Source: JANYHH01 sp965249745 (lineage in GTDB: Bacteria > Deinococcota > Deinococci > Deinococcales > JAAFIG01). Taken from it: 64,000 bases of DNA. A program made the translations under genes and the position numbers. The notes beneath the pieces were generated by a model. It saw only the letters and a list, made by a program, of their open reading frames with translations. It made no database searches and had not been told where the DNA came from. The stretch spans positions 2,728,001-2,792,000 of the forward strand of contig OZ252252.1 of assembly GCA_965249745.1 (NCBI GenBank). Direction: 5' to 3'. Shown piece after piece: positions 1 through 8,202 of the stretch; the first letter of the stretch is position 1; each line of letters opens with the position of its first letter.

Positions 1-185
1 TGAGATTGGTTAATAAATCCGACAAACAAGTGACTATCGAATTTCATATTGAAGAAATCAAATCTATCAGGCATCTAATGCTAGAGGCGTCATATGCTTT
101 GGGAGAAGAAATCTCAGCTAGAGCAGGAATTGAACCGAAACTCGCCAAAAAACTATTTGACGAATTAGACACGCTAATTTACTAG
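1..185 (+). CDS. 3' end of a small hypothetical protein (truncated by window start)
   Basis: An open frame enters from the left edge (first full codon at position 3) and ends at TAG 183-185, giving at least 60 residues. The visible part is charged and helical (for example EEIKSIRHLMLEAS), AT-rich and without CTCGAG sites. Its size, composition and position directly ahead of a displaced toxin cassette suggest another immunity-type gene of the same array. That is inference from context; I recognise no family and the start lies outside the window. Confidence 0.45.
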   Translation, partial: RLVNKSDKQVTIEFHIEEIKSIRHLMLEASYALGEEISARAGIEPKLAKKLFDELDTLIY

Positions 186-301
186 ATATTCTATTCGTAA
201 ATACGCTTTGAGCTTTCATTGGTATAAAATTTGTGCCATTTTCCACATCGTCTATTACTAGATTCCCACGCTTGCTGACCTTCATACATAACGTTGAACG
301 T

Positions 302-478
302 TCTTGAGTATTGTCGCACTGTGCTCCAGTGTGCCGAGTGTTGGGGTGAACCCGTCGAGTGGAGCGAGTACGATAGTTCCGCCATCTGGGAGTGTCAATG
401 ATCCGACCTCGAGTGTCACACCGCCCGGAGGCTCGAGTGGGGCGATTGTGCCACCGGGAGGCAGTGTTGGCGGCTCGA
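302..478 (+). repeat. Ser/Pro/Gly linker repeat, copy 1
   Basis: This stretch is a diverged direct copy of 2098-2275. It encodes a low-complexity linker with VPSVGVNPSSG and IVPPGGSVG modules. Homology begins abruptly near 302, where the copy lacks the longer Ser/Thr-rich upstream part present in copy 2, so it is a 5'-truncated linker. A conserved linker in front of variable C-terminal domains is the usual recombination handle in polymorphic toxin systems. Many Ser-Ser pairs are encoded by the palindrome CTCGAG. Confidence 0.8.
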
Positions 479-1497
479 GTGGGACGAAGTTAAATCCATT
501 CGGTTACGCTCGAGATTCAGCAACGGGTGATTGCTTTAGCTATGGGGTGTGGAATTATCGCGGTTGGGCTGAAGATTGCACCCCAAACGAGATTGATGGG
601 GTACAAAAGGCAGAGGAGGCACAGGCGGCGGCTGCTACTGGAACCGCGACGAAGGAACAAGTCAAATTCCTTGAAACTCAGGCCTTTCGAAAGGCTGAGC
701 GAGAATGCAATGCCCAAAAAAGCAGCCCAAATTGCGGAGATTATGTCAATCGTATTATTGAATCTCCTCTTTACAAAGATTTCAGTCCATCCCAGCAGGT
801 GAGGTTTTGGACAGGTGTTAATCTGGGACTGGATCAAAAAGCTGTCAATGCGCGTGAACTCGAAGCGTTAGTTCGAATCACTGAGAATTACCGCTGTCCG
901 AGATGTTCAAGCGGGATTGCGGAACTGTACTTCGTTGGCGGTAACATCGGTGGAGAGGGAGTACTGCCTCCAACCCCTGACATTGTTGGAACGTTTATGA
1001 ATGGTGTCCGAATAGTTGGGAGTAACTTAGGTACATTTTTTGGGATCGCAGCGGGTGTCATTGGAACAGGTCTAGTTGCAGCGGGAGCGGTGTTGACAGC
1101 ACCTGTTTCAGTACCAGTAATCATTGGTGGAATAATTGCGGCTGGGATTATTGGAACAACTATCGGGATTGGCGTTAACGGCGGTTTTGATGGTGTATTT
1201 CAAGCAAAAACGGATGCGACGACAGCGCAAGTGGCAAGGCTGTACGCTGCTTTTCCTATTGCTGTTGCTGGAAGTCCAAATCCACAAGATCCGTGTGGTC
1301 CTGGATCTGCTTACGATGCAGCGAAAAATGGGGGTGGTTACAGGGGTCAGTTGAACAATGCGCGTCGTCTTGACAATAACTCCTTGACTAAAACTGCAAA
1401 AAGCAATGCGGACCAGGTCATAGATCACCGTGCGAAGTTGAGTGATCCAAGTGCAGCACACTCAAATTGGGATAACTTGAGTCCTGATGCACAGTAA
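304..1497 (+). CDS. displaced polymorphic-toxin C-terminal cassette 1
   Basis: The frame has no ATG at its head (TTG 304 is only the first possible start), as expected for an orphan C-terminal module. Residues 1-58 are the shared linker. Residues about 60-190 carry Cys-containing sequence of unknown fold. Residues about 225-300 are glycine/valine/isoleucine-rich and could form membrane helices. The C-terminus (DHRAKLSDP...SNWDNLSP) resembles the terminal helix of polymorphic-toxin cassettes. TAA at 1495 interrupts it, yet the same frame runs on for 31 codons to TAA 1591-1593, four bases before the next gene's ATG, so the original gene probably ended at 1593. Low GC and lack of CTCGAG beyond 515 suggest recent acquisition. 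Toxic activity is inferred. Confidence 0.55.
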   Translation: MSIVALCSSVPSVGVNPSSGASTIVPPSGSVNDPTSSVTPPGGSSGAIVPPGGSVGGSSGTKLNPFGYARDSATGDCFSYGVWNYRGWAEDCTPNEIDGVQKAEEAQAAAATGTATKEQVKFLETQAFRKAERECNAQKSSPNCGDYVNRIIESPLYKDFSPSQQVRFWTGVNLGLDQKAVNARELEALVRITENYRCPRCSSGIAELYFVGGNIGGEGVLPPTPDIVGTFMNGVRIVGSNLGTFFGIAAGVIGTGLVAAGAVLTAPVSVPVIIGGIIAAGIIGTTIGIGVNGGFDGVFQAKTDATTAQVARLYAAFPIAVAGSPNPQDPCGPGSAYDAAKNGGGYRGQLNNARRLDNNSLTKTAKSNADQVIDHRAKLSDPSAAHSNWDNLSPDAQ

Positions 1498-1594
1498 GCA
1501 GTTCGTTTTGGGTGGTTGCAAGATATTGCAAGAAACGCTGATTTTGCGAATATAGCTTACTGTGTTGCACGAAATGAAAGGGGTATTCGGTAAA

Positions 1595-1837
1595 ATGGAT
1601 AAAGCGCAAGCGTTTGATTACTTGCTTTCGCAATTTTCTGAAATGGTAGATTCTGTTGAAACTAATCAATTATCAACATATTCGTTTAACGATGCAGAAA
1701 ACCAACTTTTTATGCTTGGCTACAAGCGCTGCTTGCGAGATGTTTTGCAAAGAGTACGTGAAGTTCTTGACATAAGCGAAATTTCGATGAGTGATTACGA
1801 TTTTAAGTTTCTTAATCCTGATGAAATCGTGACTTGA
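1595..1837 (+). CDS. candidate immunity protein for cassette 1
   Basis: This encodes 80 residues from ATG 1595, preceded by AAAGGGG as ribosome binding site; longer upstream readings lack one. The protein is small, acidic and helical, starts MDKAQAFDYLLSQFSEMVD and ends DPDEIV-like, with no membrane segment. It follows the extended frame of cassette 1 by one base and overlaps the possible TTG start of the next cassette. Small acidic gene immediately downstream of a toxin cassette is the classic immunity arrangement. I do not recognise the family; the immunity role is inferred from position. Confidence 0.5.
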   Translation: MDKAQAFDYLLSQFSEMVDSVETNQLSTYSFNDAENQLFMLGYKRCLRDVLQRVREVLDISEISMSDYDFKFLNPDEIVT

Positions 1838-3492
1838 AAGTGCATCCCGACTCGAGTCAGAACGTGTCCAGTCCAAGCGTCGGTGTGCAAGCCTTCAGCG
1901 TCTCGAGTGCCACCACCACCGCTGCTTCAACCTCGAGCAATGCAACAACGGCAAGCAATAACAGCAAGCAAGTCTTCTCGAGTCAAATCAACTTAGAAGC
2001 TCCAAGTTCCGTGCTGCCGCCAAGCATCACACCACTGAGCGCCTCGAGCATCACATCTCCCTCGAGCTTATTGATCGTCACACCGAACGCGGGTGAAGTC
2101 TCGAGCATCGTCGCACCGGGTGCTGGTGTGCCGAGTGTTGGTGTGAATCCCTCGAGTGGAGCGAGTACGATTGTGCCACCGAGTGGGAGCGTGAATGATC
2201 CGACCTCGAGTGTCACGCCGCCAGGAGGCTCGAGTGGTGCGATTGTGCCGCCTGGGGGTAGTGTAGGTAACTCGGGGAAAGGACCCATAAAACCTTCAGA
2301 TATAACTATCACGCCAATTGAGCATACATTTGCGCCAGGCCGAGGTTTAGATTCTAAAGCCAAAATAACACAAGAAATGGTTAAACAGATATTAGGCGAA
2401 ATTGAACGAAGAGCGCGTCTCGATGCGGAAAATACACTAACAAATGAATACACACCTTCGTTAGGGGAAAGAGCAGCGCGAATTCAAGCACAGAATGATC
2501 TCAATGCACTCGACGGTTATTTTCAATCAGCAAGTGCTACTCCGAGAGAGAGAATTTATGGTTATACCGGCTTGGCTGTGGGTCTTAGGAATGGCGAAAT
2601 AACGCTAGCAGAATGGAAAAGTGGGTTGGTAAACTTATGCAAAATTAGAGCTGGTGTAAATGGTGGGGCGAGTAAGAGTTGCGACGCCGCTATTGGGCGT
2701 GAATCGTATCTACCTAATCCATGTAATCCGGTCACTGGCGCTTCTACTCAGGTTCAAGAACCATATAACCCACAAAGTGCGCCAGTGGCGACAAATAGAC
2801 CGATTACGGATGAGAACAGCCAAGATAGGACGCAATTTCTGAAGTGGTTATACGGAGGTTGGGTCAACATTAGACCTTACTATGGTAAAGGTGGACAATT
2901 GAGTGAGCAAAACATCAACTCTATTGTTAGGATAGCGGAACAATCCTTTTATAATATTTCCACAGCGCTCTGCAGAGGTGTCAAAGGAGGGGCGGGTCTT
3001 TCGCTTGGTGTGAGCGGTGAAGTGGGAGCCTTTGGCTATGGTAGTGCTGTCTCTGGATCGCTATCAGTAGGCGTTGTCAGAGATGGAAATACTATTCAAC
3101 TGATAGGGTTTGACAGTTATGGAGTTGTAAGCGGAAATTTTGCGGGGAAGTCCGGTGAAACATTCTTATCAGCGGTCGAACCAACAGTTCCGGGACTTAA
3201 ACCGTCTATAAATGGTGCATCGTTTAGTTTTGGTCCCTCAGCGTGGGTCACCGATGGGGGAAGCTTTAGTGACTTGAGTGGTGCTTTTGATTCGACTTCA
3301 GTGACATTTGGAATAGCAAAAGGCGGGAGCAACGGTTCTTTTTCAACATCGAATGCGGCCAGTGTTGGAAGCGTTGGAGTACCAATAAGCAGAGTGCCTA
3401 ATGTAACTATTGGAATCAGTCAAAGTTCCTATGCTACAATAACGCCCGAAGCCCATCTGGAGCTTACTTTAGCGTCATCTTGGTGCAAATGA
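1834..3492 (+). CDS. displaced polymorphic-toxin C-terminal cassette 2
   Basis: A frame of up to 552 residues opens at TTG 1834, overlapping the stop of the preceding gene, with no convincing ribosome binding site, so it may be a silent cassette. Residues 1-145 are the full linker: Ser/Thr/Ala-rich, then Pro/Gly/Ser-rich, with about ten CTCGAG sites in 384 bp. Residues about 150-320 are mixed helical sequence. Residues about 380-550 are Gly/Ser-rich with alternating hydrophobics (GAGLSLGVSGEVGAFGYGS), compatible with beta structure. CTCGAG disappears at 2235 exactly where the variable part begins. The following gene encodes a two-helix membrane protein, which would fit a membrane-acting toxin. 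Toxicity is inferred. Confidence 0.55.
   Translation: MKVHPDSSQNVSSPSVGVQAFSVSSATTTAASTSSNATTASNNSKQVFSSQINLEAPSSVLPPSITPLSASSITSPSSLLIVTPNAGEVSSIVAPGAGVPSVGVNPSSGASTIVPPSGSVNDPTSSVTPPGGSSGAIVPPGGSVGNSGKGPIKPSDITITPIEHTFAPGRGLDSKAKITQEMVKQILGEIERRARLDAENTLTNEYTPSLGERAARIQAQNDLNALDGYFQSASATPRERIYGYTGLAVGLRNGEITLAEWKSGLVNLCKIRAGVNGGASKSCDAAIGRESYLPNPCNPVTGASTQVQEPYNPQSAPVATNRPITDENSQDRTQFLKWLYGGWVNIRPYYGKGGQLSEQNINSIVRIAEQSFYNISTALCRGVKGGAGLSLGVSGEVGAFGYGSAVSGSLSVGVVRDGNTIQLIGFDSYGVVSGNFAGKSGETFLSAVEPTVPGLKPSINGASFSFGPSAWVTDGGSFSDLSGAFDSTSVTFGIAKGGSNGSFSTSNAASVGSVGVPISRVPNVTIGISQSSYATITPEAHLELTLASSWCK
2098..2275 (+). repeat. Ser/Pro/Gly linker repeat, copy 2
   Basis: Direct repeat of 302-478 in the same reading frame relative to the encoded protein. 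Divergence is mostly at third codon positions, so the protein linker is better conserved than the DNA. One site reads CCCTCGAG here and CCGTCGAG in copy 1, a synonymous change that creates or destroys a CTCGAG palindrome. Confidence 0.8.
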
Positions 3493-3887
3493 CGATTTTT
3501 TTAGCTTTAGCCATACTAGCATCTCTGCTATTGATATATTTTTTATCAGAGTATCTTTTATTAATTTGGTCTAGATTAAGCAAGAGTGAATTTGTAAATG
3601 ACTCGTTTATTGTAATATTTGCAGGAGTATTTATTTATTTTTCCGTTAAAGCTTCTGATATTATTCGATTTGGCAATTCAAAGAGTATAATTAGAGTCGC
3701 GTCATTGGACTATCGAGCTGAAAAACTAGCTCGATCCGGGAATTATCTTGTAATAACTTATGAAAGACATCTCTTTAATATATCTTTGCTTCCTAAAGGC
3801 AAATTTGATCAGGTCATAGTTGCCAGAAATGGATTATTAATGTTGGAGATTTTGAAAGAAAAAATTCCTGATCGTTACATTAATTAA
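3489..3887 (+). CDS. candidate membrane immunity protein for cassette 2
   Basis: This encodes 132 residues from ATG 3489, overlapping the TGA of cassette 2 as ATGA, which implies translational coupling. Two hydrophobic segments lie at about residues 2-26 and 40-56, followed by a soluble C-terminal half of about 70 residues. The DNA is strongly AT-rich and has no CTCGAG. A small membrane protein directly behind a toxin cassette is typical of immunity to pore-forming or membrane-targeted toxins. No family was recognised, so the role is inferred from context and topology. Confidence 0.55.
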   Translation: MTIFLALAILASLLLIYFLSEYLLLIWSRLSKSEFVNDSFIVIFAGVFIYFSVKASDIIRFGNSKSIIRVASLDYRAEKLARSGNYLVITYERHLFNISLLPKGKFDQVIVARNGLLMLEILKEKIPDRYIN

Positions 3888-4195
3888 AAATTGCTTTAGC
3901 TACTGGCTTACTATTGGATAAAAGTGGGATCACATCGTCCAGCACGAGCCTCCCAGCGCAGCCAGATAACAAGATTTGCCGCAACGCATCCAGCCCTATC
4001 CTGAACACGCTCCTCAGCGGCGAACCGTTCTTCTTCAACGGAATCCGCGTCAAGGATGACACGAACCACCCACCCGCGTCGCCCAGACAATCGTGATCAC
4101 CACCAATCGGCATCGTGGTAGCAATGGAACGAAAAATCGGGTTTCGCCACCCTCGATCACTCCTCGAGTTCGTCTGGGTCGCGTAGATTGCGAAA
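3880..4195 (-). mobile_element. decayed transposase C-terminus, IS4-like
   Basis: Read on the minus strand, this segment keeps a motif like KKNGSPLRSVFRIGLDALRQIL, which resembles the terminal helix of IS4-type DDE transposases. Sequence upstream is scrambled and no intact catalytic domain remains. Its end overlaps the end of the preceding membrane protein gene by a few bases. I consider it a remnant of an insertion sequence; family assignment is tentative. Confidence 0.4.
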
Positions 4196-4712
4196 TGGGG
4201 TTGCCCCTGTTTTGTGGACTCGAGCATCTCAAGCCGCTCGGCTCTGCTCAAACTCGGCTGGACTCAAAAAGTCTAATCTCAAGTGTAACCGTTGCCGATT
4301 GTAAAACACCTCCATCCACTCAAAAACGATGGCTTGCGTCTCGAGTCTCAATCCACGCGCTTTGCGTAGGTCAAGCTCGAGTTTCAAGGTTGAGAAAAAG
4401 CTTTTTTTGACCTTGAGAGCAGCACCTTCCGGGCTTGGGTCGCTCACACGGCGAGTTGTCCCAGCAATCCCCCCACCTAGACATGCTCTGCACCACTTCA
4501 ATTCTCGCAAGTACATTCTTAAACTCGAGACTCGCGTATTGCACGCCTTGATCGCTATGAAACACCGAGCCATCACAGGGTTTGCGCGATTGGCACGCCA
4601 TATCAAACGCATTCACCACCAAGCTACTCTCCAAGCTCGAGGAGAACGCCCAACCGACAATCCGTCTCGAGAACACGTCCAGCATCACTGCGAGGTAAAG
4701 CCAGCCCTCCAT
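4196..4712 (-). mobile_element. IS3-family transposase (orfB) remnant
   Basis: The minus strand encodes the catalytic part of an IS3-type DDE integrase: LDVFSRRIVGWAF around the first Asp, HSDQGVQYAS for the second, CWDNSPCE then FFSTLKLEL where the catalytic Glu region is expected, and a C-terminal FYNRQRLH...LSPAEFE. It is broken in two ways. The N-terminus and orfA are missing, cut at about 4712. An insertion of about 40 bp at 4402-4442 shifts the frame between NSPCE and SFFSTLK. The right end TGGGGTTGCCCCTG at 4196 may be the element's terminal repeat. Several CTCGAG sites have arisen inside it, so it is old. Confidence 0.75.
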
Positions 4713-4719
4713 CGTTGGT

Positions 4720-4770
4720 AAATAACGTCAGTTCGGGATAAGGAGGTGTCCTCCAGTGACGTTATTTTAC
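4720..4770. repeat. nested inverted repeat
   Basis: Outer arms AAATAACGTCA (4720-4730) and TGACGTTATTT (4757-4767) enclose a small hairpin GGAGG-TGT-CCTCC (4742-4754). The element sits exactly at the truncated 5' edge of the IS3 remnant. It may be the fused ends of another insertion sequence or a miniature element; a terminator is less likely because no gene ends here. Confidence 0.6.
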
Positions 4771-4836
4771 TGACACGCGACCCCAGTATCGCCAGGCGTT
4801 GAGTTGCTCGAGATTCGTGCTTGGATGGCACGGTGG

Positions 4837-4868
4837 CCGGGCACAGCACGCTACGCTATGCCCCTACG
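4837..4868. repeat. dispersed REP-like element (GGCCGGGC...GCCCCTACGA)
   Basis: Intergenic sequence with a GC-rich core ending in GCCCCTACGA. Relatives occur at 28019, 55492, 57952 (inverted) and 60939. Each has a short GGGCG...CGCCCC stem and the CCCCTACG tail. They are small and non-coding, and lie just beyond gene ends. Confidence 0.5.
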
Positions 4869-4891
4869 AAAAACAGGGATGTGGGAGGACA

Positions 4892-5848
4892 TCAGAGTGA
4901 TTTGCGCCACTCGAGATTCGCGGGTCCGGGTTGAAATCCAAGTTTCTGATTCAGGTTCAGAATCGCTTCGTTCGTGCTGGCGTTGAAACTGGTGATACCC
5001 TCGAAACCGCCACGCTGCGCAAACTCGATGCCCTTCAGCTTTAGCGCTTGCGCTAGCCCCAAGCCCCGCGCTTCACGTCGCACTCCGGTCAAGCCGTTGT
5101 GCAGGACGCGTCCGCTCGAGTCTAGGTAAAGAATGTTGCATCCCACGTACTCCATGCCCCACTCGTGGACCCGGACCGCCAACGTCACACCGTCCGGTAG
5201 GCTCGAGGGGCTGTCAAACATATCGTCACAGAACGCCTCGAAGCTTTTCGGCACGAACCACTCGTCCACGCGCGGGACATCGTTCTCCAGGGTGACGTAC
5301 AGGTCATAGAGTTTCTGAGCGCAATCCCATTCAAAACGCACCTCAGATAAGCTGCGAAACTCCAGACCAGCCGCCCAGATTCGCTCCCAGTTGACACTGA
5401 AGCGCGATAGGTCCAGGTTCGTTAACGCCAGCCATTGCGGGTAGCCGCGAAACGACTCCCGAAACCCGAGCCGCCACAGGAAATGGTTGTAATCCGCCTC
5501 GAGTTCCCCGGTATAAACCAGCATCGTCTCGCCGCCCGCCGCTCGCAGGCTGACTTCTAGGGCATCCACCAGTGCCCGCCCGATCCTCAGCCCTCGGTGA
5601 TCGGGTCTCACCCCGAGGCGAACCTCGCTACGGGTCTCAAAGGGATAGGCTTTCTGCTGCGCCTCGATCGCTCCGACGATCTGCCAGTCCCAGAGCGCCA
5701 CGAGCCGCCCCCAGGCGAGTCCCGGCGCTCGAGCGGCATCGGTCGCCCAGAGTTCTTCAACACTGACGCTCCCGCCGTGAATGCCGTTGACCAGCCACAT
5801 CAAGCCCTCGTAATCGCGGTCAAAATCGAAGCCCCGGACGTTCAACAC
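4892..5848 (-). CDS. tandem GNAT N-acetyltransferase
   Basis: The 318-residue protein contains two GNAT domains. The first acetyl-CoA loop is near residues 80-95 (RPDHRGLRIGRALVDAL), the second near 255-270 (GVRREARGLGLAQALKLK), followed by FNASTNEAILNLNQKLGF, the usual beta5-alpha4 segment. Two-domain GNATs of about 310-320 residues are frequent in Deinococcota; the acceptor substrate is unknown. The start is GTG at 5848 with a TAGACT box nine bases upstream. A paralogue of the same layout lies at 45479-46429. The gene is monocistronic and faces away from the transposon remnants. Confidence 0.8.
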   Translation of the reverse strand: MLNVRGFDFDRDYEGLMWLVNGIHGGSVSVEELWATDAARAPGLAWGRLVALWDWQIVGAIEAQQKAYPFETRSEVRLGVRPDHRGLRIGRALVDALEVSLRAAGGETMLVYTGELEADYNHFLWRLGFRESFRGYPQWLALTNLDLSRFSVNWERIWAAGLEFRSLSEVRFEWDCAQKLYDLYVTLENDVPRVDEWFVPKSFEAFCDDMFDSPSSLPDGVTLAVRVHEWGMEYVGCNILYLDSSGRVLHNGLTGVRREARGLGLAQALKLKGIEFAQRGGFEGITSFNASTNEAILNLNQKLGFQPGPANLEWRKSL

Positions 5849-5917
5849 GGTGCGATCAGTCTACCTCGAGTCTGGCTGTGGCTGGCGGGAGCGGCTGAGC
5901 GCGGGCAACCGAGATTG

Positions 5918-6337
5918 CTACGACTTGGCTTTCTTCGCGGGTTTCGACTTCCCGGCGCGATTGAGCGCGACCGCCTGACGAACGAGCGCCTTAAACGCCG
6001 CCTGATCCAAGTCTACGCCCTCGTGAATGTCAATCGCACGGCGAACATTTCCCTCGAGGCTCGAGTTGAACAGACCCGTTGGGTCCTCCAGCGACGCGCC
6101 CTTGGCGAAGGTCAGCTTGACCTTATCCTTGTAGGATTCTCCGGTGCAGATGATGCCGTCGTGCGACCAAATCGGCGTGCCCATCCACTTCCACTCCTCC
6201 ACGACCTCTGGGTCTGCTTCCCAGATCAACTCCCGCATTCGGCTGAGGGCCGTCCCGCGCCAATCCGCAAGGTCAGCGATTCTTTTGGAGATCTTCTCCG
6301 ATGCCGACGTGTCCAAGTTCGCGCTCGAGTTTGTCAT
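5918..6337 (-). CDS. DUF1801 (YdhG-like) domain protein
   Basis: The 139-residue protein shows the DUF1801 pattern: a central EEWKWMGTPIWSHDGIICTGESYKDKVKLTFAKGASLEDP segment-type core (residues about 47-86), where substrate-sized aromatic and Lys residues are conserved, then LEGNVRRAIDIHEGVDLDQAAFKALVRQA. The C-terminus is a short Lys/Ala-rich tail. TAGGGT lies six bases before the ATG, so a leaderless transcript is likely. The family has a fold related to iron-chaperone/YdhG proteins but no settled biochemical function. It is cytoplasmic, with no operon partner. Confidence 0.75.
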   Translation of the reverse strand: MTNSSANLDTSASEKISKRIADLADWRGTALSRMRELIWEADPEVVEEWKWMGTPIWSHDGIICTGESYKDKVKLTFAKGASLEDPTGLFNSSLEGNVRRAIDIHEGVDLDQAAFKALVRQAVALNRAGKSKPAKKAKS

Positions 6338-6559
6338 GTCCTCACCCTAGCAGAAGGCTCTGCCACGGCAGCGGTTCAAGCTCGAGATTCCAGCCCATCA
6401 CTTTGGGATTGCCCAAACCTGGGAATCTCAACACGGTTGAGCAAGTGACGGGTCGCAGAGCGCGGTCGCTTGCCGACTGGGCGCACGATCATGCCGCAGA
6501 GTTCTGCTGAACGTTCACCGTTGCTTACCCTCGAGTTCTCCATAGTATGTTGCTGACCC

Positions 6560-7723
6560 ATGACCAGTACTGAAATTGCCGCTCAACGCATGAAGAGTCA
6601 GCGCATCGTCACTCCCGACGCTGAGCGTCCTAATCAAGTGGTGCGGTGGATGGGGGCGATGCAGGCACAGGATTATCAGCAGGCGCTCTGGGCGATTGCG
6701 TTACGAACCAAAGCCGCCACTCAAGCTGACGTTGAAGCGGAGATCACTGATCGTCAAATCGTCTTGAGTTGGACGATGCGTGGCACGATTCACGTCGTCG
6801 CCGCTGCCGACCTGCGCTGGCTGCTCGAGTTGTGCGCCTCACGCAAACTGGCGGGCGATGGCACGAGGCTACGGCAACTCGAGTTGGATGAACGCCTCCT
6901 CGGGCGGTGCGCGGAGGTGTTCAGCGACGCACTCGAGGGGGGGAAAGTCCTGACCCGCTCTGCGATGCTGGGGTTGATCTCCGGGATCGGCATTGATCCG
7001 AGCGGTGGGCGCGGGTATCACATCCTCTGGCAGCTCGCACAGACGGGGTTGATCTGCTTTGGTCCCAAGCACGGCAAGGAGCAGACGTTCGTACTGCTCG
7101 AGGAGTGGATTGCGAAGCAACCTCACAAACCGTGCGACGAGGCGCTGGTGGAACTCGCTAAACGGTATGTGGCGAGTCACGGTCCCGCCACCGCCCAGGA
7201 TTTCGCGGGCTGGACGGGTCTCACGCTCACCGAGGCTCGGGCTGGACTCGATTGGCTGAGGGCTGATGTCACAACCTTCCAATGCGATGGACGAGAATTT
7301 TGGTGGCAAGAACAACCGCCGCAGCTCGAGTCGGTCAGCCGGACAGCACCCGGCGCATCGTTATCTGGCGCGTCGCTGCTGCCTGGGTTCGACGAGTACC
7401 TACTTGGTTATAAGGATCGCCGCGATGTGCTGGCGGTGGAACACGCTCCTCGAGTCGTGCCTGGTGGAAACGGCATCTTCTTGCCGATGCTTGTCGGTCA
7501 CGGCGGCGGTGCTGAGGATGGTCAAGTAGTGGGGACTTGGCAACGAAGTATCAAAAAGAAGGGTGTTGTAGTCGCCCTGCGACCATTTTTCGAGATCCAC
7601 AATTTGGAAGAACGGATTCGAGCGGCGGTGGTGCGGTACTGCGCGTTTCTCGGATTGCCGTTGCTCGGGTTCCAATCCCTCCCTGTTGACGAGAAGCTGG
7701 CGCAGATTGTACCGCTCGAGTGA
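6560..7723 (+). CDS. winged-helix DNA-binding protein, AlkZ/HTH_42 family
   Basis: The 387-residue protein belongs to the HTH_42 (DUF1006) superfamily that includes the DNA glycosylase AlkZ. Residues about 31-40 contain MQAQDYQ, matching the Gln-x-Gln motif used by AlkZ for catalysis. TMRGTIHVV follows at about residue 75, and tandem winged-helix repeats at about 150-230. The C-terminal part has LPGFDEYLLGYKDR, a conserved family signature. By family, a role in removing DNA crosslinks or bulky alkyl adducts is plausible, but paralogous clades are uncharacterised. It starts at ATG 6560 after TATGTT eight bases upstream. Confidence 0.75.
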   Translation: MTSTEIAAQRMKSQRIVTPDAERPNQVVRWMGAMQAQDYQQALWAIALRTKAATQADVEAEITDRQIVLSWTMRGTIHVVAAADLRWLLELCASRKLAGDGTRLRQLELDERLLGRCAEVFSDALEGGKVLTRSAMLGLISGIGIDPSGGRGYHILWQLAQTGLICFGPKHGKEQTFVLLEEWIAKQPHKPCDEALVELAKRYVASHGPATAQDFAGWTGLTLTEARAGLDWLRADVTTFQCDGREFWWQEQPPQLESVSRTAPGASLSGASLLPGFDEYLLGYKDRRDVLAVEHAPRVVPGGNGIFLPMLVGHGGGAEDGQVVGTWQRSIKKKGVVVALRPFFEIHNLEERIRAAVVRYCAFLGLPLLGFQSLPVDEKLAQIVPLE

Positions 7724-7906
7724 AGTGAAGAACTCAAAAGCCAACATTCAAGCGGGAGACACACACCTAGTAACTAGCGATTCAAGCGGCTGACCTGAGT
7801 CTCAGCCTCACGAAGAGAACATTGGCCGCTGCGATCTCGAGTGGAGAACCGCTGGGACAGGAGAAATAGGAAAAGCTCTGACAAAAATGATCTGCGATTA
7901 AATGGA

Positions 7907-7943
7907 CCCAAAAGAAAAGGACGCGATCTTTTGAACCGCGTCT
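7907..7943 (-). terminator. terminator downstream of tRNA-Leu
   Basis: On the minus strand, GACGCG (7942-7937) pairs with CGCGTC (7925-7920) and is followed by TTTTCTTTT. This is a standard intrinsic terminator about seven bases past the tRNA 3' end. Confidence 0.75.
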
Positions 7944-7949
7944 CTCACC

Positions 7950-8038
<89 letters not shown>

Positions 8039-8202
8039 TCGAACGGCGCGGTTTGCGCCCTATGGAGGCGGACAAAAGGATACGGGCGGACCCCGTATTT
8101 GTCAACCGCTCGAGCGGTGCTCTGAGCGCTCACCGATCCCGCACACCATATTGAAATCTGAGGCGTTACAATTCTGTCGCTCGAGGTGACTTGGAGCACA
8201 CT

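Noticed and set aside
191..385. Minus-strand frame of 64 codons ahead of cassette 1
   Set aside because: Half of it is antisense to the repeated linker. The rest (GQQAWESSNRRCGKWHKFY) could be a gene remnant but nothing supports it.
4395..4410. Programmed -1 frameshift at the A7G run in the IS3 remnant
   Set aside because: A -1 shift does not lead into the frame of the downstream half; a simple insertion explains the break.
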